Source: Bacteroidaceae bacterium (GTDB lineage Bacteria > Bacteroidota > Bacteroidia > Bacteroidales > Bacteroidaceae). From it: a stretch of DNA of 64,000 nt. The stretch is taken from positions 52,303-116,302 of the forward strand of contig JAKSLR010000003.1 of NCBI GenBank assembly GCA_024401095.1. The letters run 5' to 3'. Position numbers and translations under genes: made by a program. Positions within the stretch are counted from its first letter, which is position 1, and each line of letters starts with the position of its first letter. Of this stretch, positions 59,591 through 64,000 are shown one piece after another. The notes below the pieces were generated by a model. The model had not been told where the DNA came from. It ran no database searches and saw nothing but the letters and a program-made list of their open reading frames with translations.

Positions 59591-61498
59591 TTAATTGTTA
59601 ATACTCTCTTTATCTAGTTCTGCATACTTGGAGTTGAGACTTTTGTATGCAGGGGCTATTTTCTTCATAAGGCGCACGGTCTCCAGCTTGTCACCGGTAA
59701 CGGCCATGGCAATGAGTTCTTCTATCTTTGCCTTCACCTGCTGATAATCACGATCCACAGTCTGGGCACGGAAAATCTTAGGGTGGGTGGTAGGGATAGC
59801 CGACTCCTTATTATATAGTAACTCTTCGTAGAGCTTCTCACCCGGACGAAGGCCGATGTACTGGATTTCGATGTCCTTGTCTGGACGGAGACCAGCCAGT
59901 TCAATCATGCGGCGTGCCAGATCTACAATCTTAACCGGTTCACCCATATCGAACAGGAAGATGTCGTTACCCTGTCCCATAAATCCGGCTTCCAGTACCA
60001 GACGGCAAGCTTCCGGAATGGTCATGAAGTAACGGATGATATCCGGGTGGGTGATGGTAAGAGGACCACCACTCATGATCTGGCGACGGAAGAGTGGAAT
60101 AACAGAGCCGTTGGAACCCAGCACATTTCCGAAGCGGGTGGTCACGAATTTGGTCTTTCCCGGTACTTTTCCTTCGGTGACCGCCTGTCCCAGACTCTGT
60201 ACGTACATTTCGGCAATGTGTTTGGAAGCACCCATGACGTTGCTTGGATTGATAGACTTGTCGGTAGAAACCATGACAAATCGCTCTATACCGTATTTGA
60301 CAGCCAGTTCTGCCATGTTCTTGGAACCCAAGATGTTGGCACGGACGGCCTCGCATGGGAACTGTTCCATGAGCGGCACATGCTTGTAGGCAGCCGCATG
60401 CATAATGATGTCTGGCTTGTACAGCTGTACCTGATAATCCATGCGGTTATAGTCGCGTACATCGGAGATGACTGCGGTAAAGTTCTGCTCTGGATATTTC
60501 TTACGGATCTCCAGGTCGATTTCATAGGTAGGTGTTTCACCCATATCCACCAGAATCAGGTTCTTCGGATTGAACTTGCAGAGCTGACGGCAGATTTCGC
60601 TACCGATAGAACCAGCGGCACCGGTAATCATGATGGTCTTGTCGGCAATTTCCTTTCCGATTTTTTCCATGCTGATCTGAATCTCATCGCGGCCCAGCAA
60701 GTCTTCAATCTGGATGTTACGTACCTGCATGGCAGCTACATTGTTGGCAGAAGCCTCCATCAACGGTGCGATGCGGATGCTGATGCCGTGCTCCAGACAG
60801 GTGCTGACTAAATCCTCATCGGAATGCAATTCCTTGTTGGTCACAAACAACAGACAATTGATGCCGTTCTTCTGGGCGTAATCTACAAACTCCTCGTTGT
60901 TTTCGAAGCAGTAGGTGTTGATTCCCTGAATTCGCATCTTGTTGAGTTCCTTACGTCGGGTGAAGAAACCATTGATATCGTAGTTGCTATTCTTATTAAT
61001 AAGGTATATAGCCAGACAGATAGCAGCTTCACTGGTACCGTAGACCATGGCATGCAAGTCCTGCTTGCTGCTCAAACGGATTAGGTGGTGGTAGCAGCGG
61101 ATGAGTACGATACGCCAGATAATCAGTACCCAAGCTGTCATTATAACGTCGAGTACCAAAATGCTGACCAGAAAATTAGTAAGTAACAAGTCCTTAAACA
61201 GGAATGAGCCTACCGTCATTATGATTCCCTTAAGCACAGCAACATAGACCAGGCGGGTCATTTCTGCCATGCCGGCGTGACTGATGACACCCTTATAGGT
61301 GTGGAACAGCCAGGTACATAAAGTGGAGGTAAGCAGAGATAAAATGAGCAGCGGGTAAATGATATACGACTGGATGGTAAGAGCCAACAGCGCATGCATA
61401 ACGATGACGGCAAAGGCTGTGCCTATTACCGACAACATGACATCCACAAACCAGATGATGTATGGACTAAATGCGCTAATTCTTTTTGGAAGCTTCAT
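59591..61498 (-). CDS. WbpM/CapD-type UDP-sugar 4,6-dehydratase, membrane bound
   Basis: About 635 residues from ATG 61498; the in-frame TTG at 61534 is inside the promoter. Four N-terminal membrane spans, a CoA-binding-like domain, then the NAD-binding GAAGSIGSEICRQL (about residue 295) and the active-site VSTDKSINPSNVMGASK, with Met in place of the usual Tyr of Y-x3-K, as known for WbpM-like enzymes. It makes UDP-4-keto-6-deoxy sugars, probably from UDP-GlcNAc. First gene of the leftward capsule locus. Confidence 0.92.
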   Translation of the reverse strand: MKLPKRISAFSPYIIWFVDVMLSVIGTAFAVIVMHALLALTIQSYIIYPLLILSLLTSTLCTWLFHTYKGVISHAGMAEMTRLVYVAVLKGIIMTVGSFLFKDLLLTNFLVSILVLDVIMTAWVLIIWRIVLIRCYHHLIRLSSKQDLHAMVYGTSEAAICLAIYLINKNSNYDINGFFTRRKELNKMRIQGINTYCFENNEEFVDYAQKNGINCLLFVTNKELHSDEDLVSTCLEHGISIRIAPLMEASANNVAAMQVRNIQIEDLLGRDEIQISMEKIGKEIADKTIMITGAAGSIGSEICRQLCKFNPKNLILVDMGETPTYEIDLEIRKKYPEQNFTAVISDVRDYNRMDYQVQLYKPDIIMHAAAYKHVPLMEQFPCEAVRANILGSKNMAELAVKYGIERFVMVSTDKSINPSNVMGASKHIAEMYVQSLGQAVTEGKVPGKTKFVTTRFGNVLGSNGSVIPLFRRQIMSGGPLTITHPDIIRYFMTIPEACRLVLEAGFMGQGNDIFLFDMGEPVKIVDLARRMIELAGLRPDKDIEIQYIGLRPGEKLYEELLYNKESAIPTTHPKIFRAQTVDRDYQQVKAKIEELIAMAVTGDKLETVRLMKKIAPAYKSLNSKYAELDKESINN

Positions 61499-61531
61499 CT
61501 CCTGCTTATGTTCGCTCTTGATAATTTGGGA

Positions 61532-61539
61532 CAAAAGTA
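61532..61539 (-). promoter_or_regulatory. -7 element of the dehydratase gene
   Basis: Minus strand TACTTTTG, 33 bases before ATG 61498. It is the most upstream promoter of the capsule locus in this window. Confidence 0.75.
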
Positions 61540-61654
61540 CGAAAAAAAATATGGCCCAACAAGGTAAATGCTAAAAAAATGTAATTTTTTGGCATAAGTC
61601 AATTGCTTTTTCGTATTGACATAGGATTTTTTTTGCAGATTAGCGATTAAATCC

Positions 61655-61662
61655 TATCTTTG
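61655..61662 (+). promoter_or_regulatory. -7 element of xylB
   Basis: TATCTTTG (TAnnTTTG), 29 bases before ATG 61692; it makes the earlier in-frame start at 61665 unlikely. Confidence 0.75.
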
Positions 61663-61691
61663 TAGTGTTAAACCTGAAATGTGAGAATAAC

Positions 61692-63164
61692 ATGTATTTA
61701 CTGGGATATGACATCGGAAGTTCATCGGTGAAGGCATCACTGGTGAGTGTGGAAACCGGAAAATGTGTAGCTTCGGCCTTCTATCCGAAGACAGAAGCAG
61801 CTATCAAGGCAGTCAAGCCGGGATGGGCTGAACAAGATCCAGAAATGTGGTGGGCCAATTTGAAATTGGCTACAGCGGACATTCTGGCACAGAGTGGTGC
61901 AAAAGGCAATGAAATAGAGGCCATTGGTATTTCCTACCAGATGCACGGTCTGGTGTGTGTGGATGCTGCTGGCAAGCCGCTGCGTGATTCCATCATCTGG
62001 TGTGATTCCCGTGCTGTTCCGTACGGTAATCAGGCTTTTGAGGCCATAGGTGGCGAGAAGTGTTTGGAGCACCTGCTGAACTCTCCGGGAAACTTTACGG
62101 CAAGTAAGCTTGCCTGGGTAAAGGAGAATGAACCGGAAGTATTCAAAAATATTTACAAAATAATGCTGCCGGGTGATTACATTGCCCTTAAGCTGAGCGG
62201 TGAAATCTGCACGACTGTGAGCGGTCTTTCTGAAGGCATGTTCTGGGATTTCAAGAACAATGAAATTTCCAAGGATCTGATGCAATATTACGGATTCTCT
62301 GAAGACTTGATAGCCAAGATAGTTCCTACATTCAGCATCCAGTCTAAGGTAAATGAAGCGGCTGCAGCAGAGTTAGGTCTGGCTGCCGGTATTCCTATTT
62401 CTTACCGAGGCGGTGACCAGCCAAACAATGCCCTTTCACTGAACGTGATGAAGCCTGGAGAGGTAGCTACTACGGGCGGTACAAGTGGTGTGGTTTATGG
62501 TGTGCTGGGTGAGGTAAACTATGATAAACTGTCCCGAGTAAATACTTTTGCTCATGTGAATCACGGTGAACAGACCCGACTGGGTGTGCTGCTTTGTATC
62601 AATGGAACCGGTATTTTGAATGCCTGGATGAAACGTACTGTGGCACCGGAAGGCATCGGCTATGCTGAGATGAATGAACTGGCTGCCAGTGCTCCTGTAG
62701 GTGCTGAGGGACTGAGCATCATTCCGTTTGGAAACGGTGCAGAACGTGTGCTTCAGAATGAAAATCCGGGAGCCTCTATTCATGGAATAAATTTTAACAT
62801 TCATACCAAGGCACACATTATCCGTGCGGCACAGGAAGGTATTGCCTTCAGCTTTGCCTATGGTATGGAGGTGATGGAGAACATGGGCATGGAAATCAAG
62901 ACCATCAAGGCGGGTCATGCCAATCTGTTCTTGTCTCCACTGTTCCGCCAGACCCTGGCCAACGTGACCGGTGCTACCATCGAACTGTATGATACTGATG
63001 GCTCTGTTGGTGCTGCCAAGGGTGCCGGCATAGGTGCCGGCATCTATAAGGACAGTGACGAGGCCTTTGCAACCCTGGAACATAAGGCTACCGTGAAGCC
63101 AGAAGCTGATGTGGAAGCGGTAAAGGCTGCCTATGAACTCTGGAAACAGAGACTGAACAAGTAA
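61692..63164 (+). CDS. xylB: Xylulokinase
   Basis: 490 residues. FGGY kinase: GYDIGSSSVKASLV at the start (phosphate binding), QMHGLVCVDAAGKPLRDSI and WCDSRA, GGDQPNNAL (with the catalytic Asp), and TTGGTSGVVYGV. It phosphorylates D-xylulose with ATP. It is followed after 28 bases by xylA, so the two form a xylose-utilisation operon. Divergent from the capsule locus. Confidence 0.93.
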   Translation: MYLLGYDIGSSSVKASLVSVETGKCVASAFYPKTEAAIKAVKPGWAEQDPEMWWANLKLATADILAQSGAKGNEIEAIGISYQMHGLVCVDAAGKPLRDSIIWCDSRAVPYGNQAFEAIGGEKCLEHLLNSPGNFTASKLAWVKENEPEVFKNIYKIMLPGDYIALKLSGEICTTVSGLSEGMFWDFKNNEISKDLMQYYGFSEDLIAKIVPTFSIQSKVNEAAAAELGLAAGIPISYRGGDQPNNALSLNVMKPGEVATTGGTSGVVYGVLGEVNYDKLSRVNTFAHVNHGEQTRLGVLLCINGTGILNAWMKRTVAPEGIGYAEMNELAASAPVGAEGLSIIPFGNGAERVLQNENPGASIHGINFNIHTKAHIIRAAQEGIAFSFAYGMEVMENMGMEIKTIKAGHANLFLSPLFRQTLANVTGATIELYDTDGSVGAAKGAGIGAGIYKDSDEAFATLEHKATVKPEADVEAVKAAYELWKQRLNK

Positions 63165-63192
63165 TCTTCTAAATCTAAAACTTAAATAAAAA

Positions 63193-64000
63193 ATGGCAAA
63201 AGAATTTTTCCCAGAAATTGGTAAGATCCAGTTTGAAGGTAAGGAGAGTAAGAATCCAATGGCTTTCCATTACTATGACGAGAATAAGGTAATCATGGGC
63301 AAGACCATGAAGGAGTGGCTTCGCTTCGCCATGGCATGGTGGCACACTCTCTGTGCTGAGGGTGGTGACCAGTTTGGCCCTGGTACCAAGACTTTCCCTT
63401 GGAACGAAGGTGCTACTGCACTGGAGAAGGCAAAGGCAAAGGCTGATGCTGGCTTCGAGGTAATGACCAAGCTTGGCATTCCTTATTTCTGCTTCCACGA
63501 TGTAGACCTGATTGATGAGGGCAACAACGTAGAGGAATATGAGGAAAACCTGAAGGCTATCGTAGCTTACCTGAAGGAGAAAATGGCTGAGACAGGCATC
63601 AAGCTGTTGTGGTCTACAGCCAACGTATTCGGCAACAAGCGTTACATGAACGGTGCTTCTACCAATCCTGACTTTGACGTGGTAGCTCGTGCTATCGTGC
63701 AGATCAAGAACGCTATTGATGCTGGTATTGAGCTGGGTGCTGAGAACTACGTATTCTGGGGTGGCCGTGAGGGTTACATGAGCCTGTTGAATACTGATCA
63801 GAAGCGTGAGAAGGAACATATGGCTACCATGCTGGGCATGGCTCGTGACTATGCACGTGGCAAGGGTTTCAAGGGTACTTTCCTCATTGAGCCAAAGCCA
63901 ATGGAGCCTACCAAGCACCAGTATGATGTAGATACTGAGACAGTTATCGGTTTCCTGAAGGCTCACGGTCTGGACAAGGACTTCAAGGTGAACATTGAGG
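63193..64000 (+). CDS. xylA: Xylose isomerase, 5' part (runs off the window)
   Basis: 269 of about 440 residues are visible. [20 protein letters not shown], the catalytic His in [39 protein letters not shown] and the metal site [15 protein letters not shown] are all typical. Converts D-xylose to D-xylulose. Codon use is strongly biased (AAG, GGT, GCT), more so than xylB, which suggests higher expression. Confidence 0.95.
   Translation, partial: MAKEFFPEIGKIQFEGKESKNPMAFHYYDENKVIMGKTMKEWLRFAMAWWHTLCAEGGDQFGPGTKTFPWNEGATALEKAKAKADAGFEVMTKLGIPYFCFHDVDLIDEGNNVEEYEENLKAIVAYLKEKMAETGIKLLWSTANVFGNKRYMNGASTNPDFDVVARAIVQIKNAIDAGIELGAENYVFWGGREGYMSLLNTDQKREKEHMATMLGMARDYARGKGFKGTFLIEPKPMEPTKHQYDVDTETVIGFLKAHGLDKDFKVNIE

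Overview
The window looks like chromosomal DNA of a Bacteroidales bacterium, most probably a Prevotellaceae member (Prevotella/Segatella type). Support: many promoters carry the Bacteroidetes -7 element TAnnTTTG, highly expressed OmpA-type genes show strong codon bias, ribosome-binding sites are weak, and the gene families are typical of the group (TPR-AraC regulator, DUF4248, HU fusion / 'smalltalk' / M15 peptidase set, CapD-type dehydratase, Wza/Wzc/CpsB). The assignment is an inference from gene content, not from a marker gene.

Layout. 1-3.7 kb: end of a very strongly codon-biased gene of unknown function, two small lipoproteins and an OmpA porin. 3.8-5.1 kb: a DegT-type aminotransferase. 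5.1-24.9 kb: an accessory island that I read as an undescribed peptide-modification (RiPP-like) system. It has a PqqD-like leader-binding protein, an HPr-kinase-like enzyme and an S26B-type peptidase in one operon, and three radical SAM/SPASM enzymes. It also has six candidate precursor proteins (P1-P6: 7460, 9137, 12757, 14801, 17633, 21958), a TPR/AraC transmembrane regulator, an inverted pair of small paralogues and a PF14907-like nucleotidyltransferase. Two toxin-antitoxin-like pairs, an AAA ATPase, an OmpA protein, a deacetylase and a glycosyltransferase are interspersed. All six candidate precursors end in serine, which fits a kinase that modifies a C-terminal serine, as known for paeninodin-type lasso peptide kinases. 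P1-P4 share an almost invariant leader and 5' region at DNA level in alternating orientation, with variable C-terminal parts.

24.9-32.6 kb: a mobile-element-like module. It holds a candidate structured RNA, two proteins of unknown function, a zinc-ribbon/Toprim/RecA-type primase-helicase, higBA, a DUF4248 protein, an HU protein fused to an InlB-type repeat, a 32-aa smalltalk-like peptide and an M15 peptidase.

32.6-61.5 kb: a capsule/exopolysaccharide locus transcribed leftwards. The conserved export end (WbpM-type dehydratase, two OmpA proteins, Wza, Wzc, CpsB) lies on the right. An AT-rich, probably horizontally exchanged, variable section (Wzx, EpsG-type Wzy, eight glycosyltransferases, four acyltransferases of which one is frameshifted, TagD/TagF-like glycerol-phosphate enzymes, a phosphoethanolamine transferase) lies on the left. 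The predicted product is a phosphoglycerol- and acyl-decorated surface polysaccharide. 61.7-64 kb: xylB and the 5' part of xylA, a xylose-utilisation operon.

No rRNA, tRNA, CRISPR array or complete insertion sequence was recognised. Coordinates of regulatory sites were read by eye.
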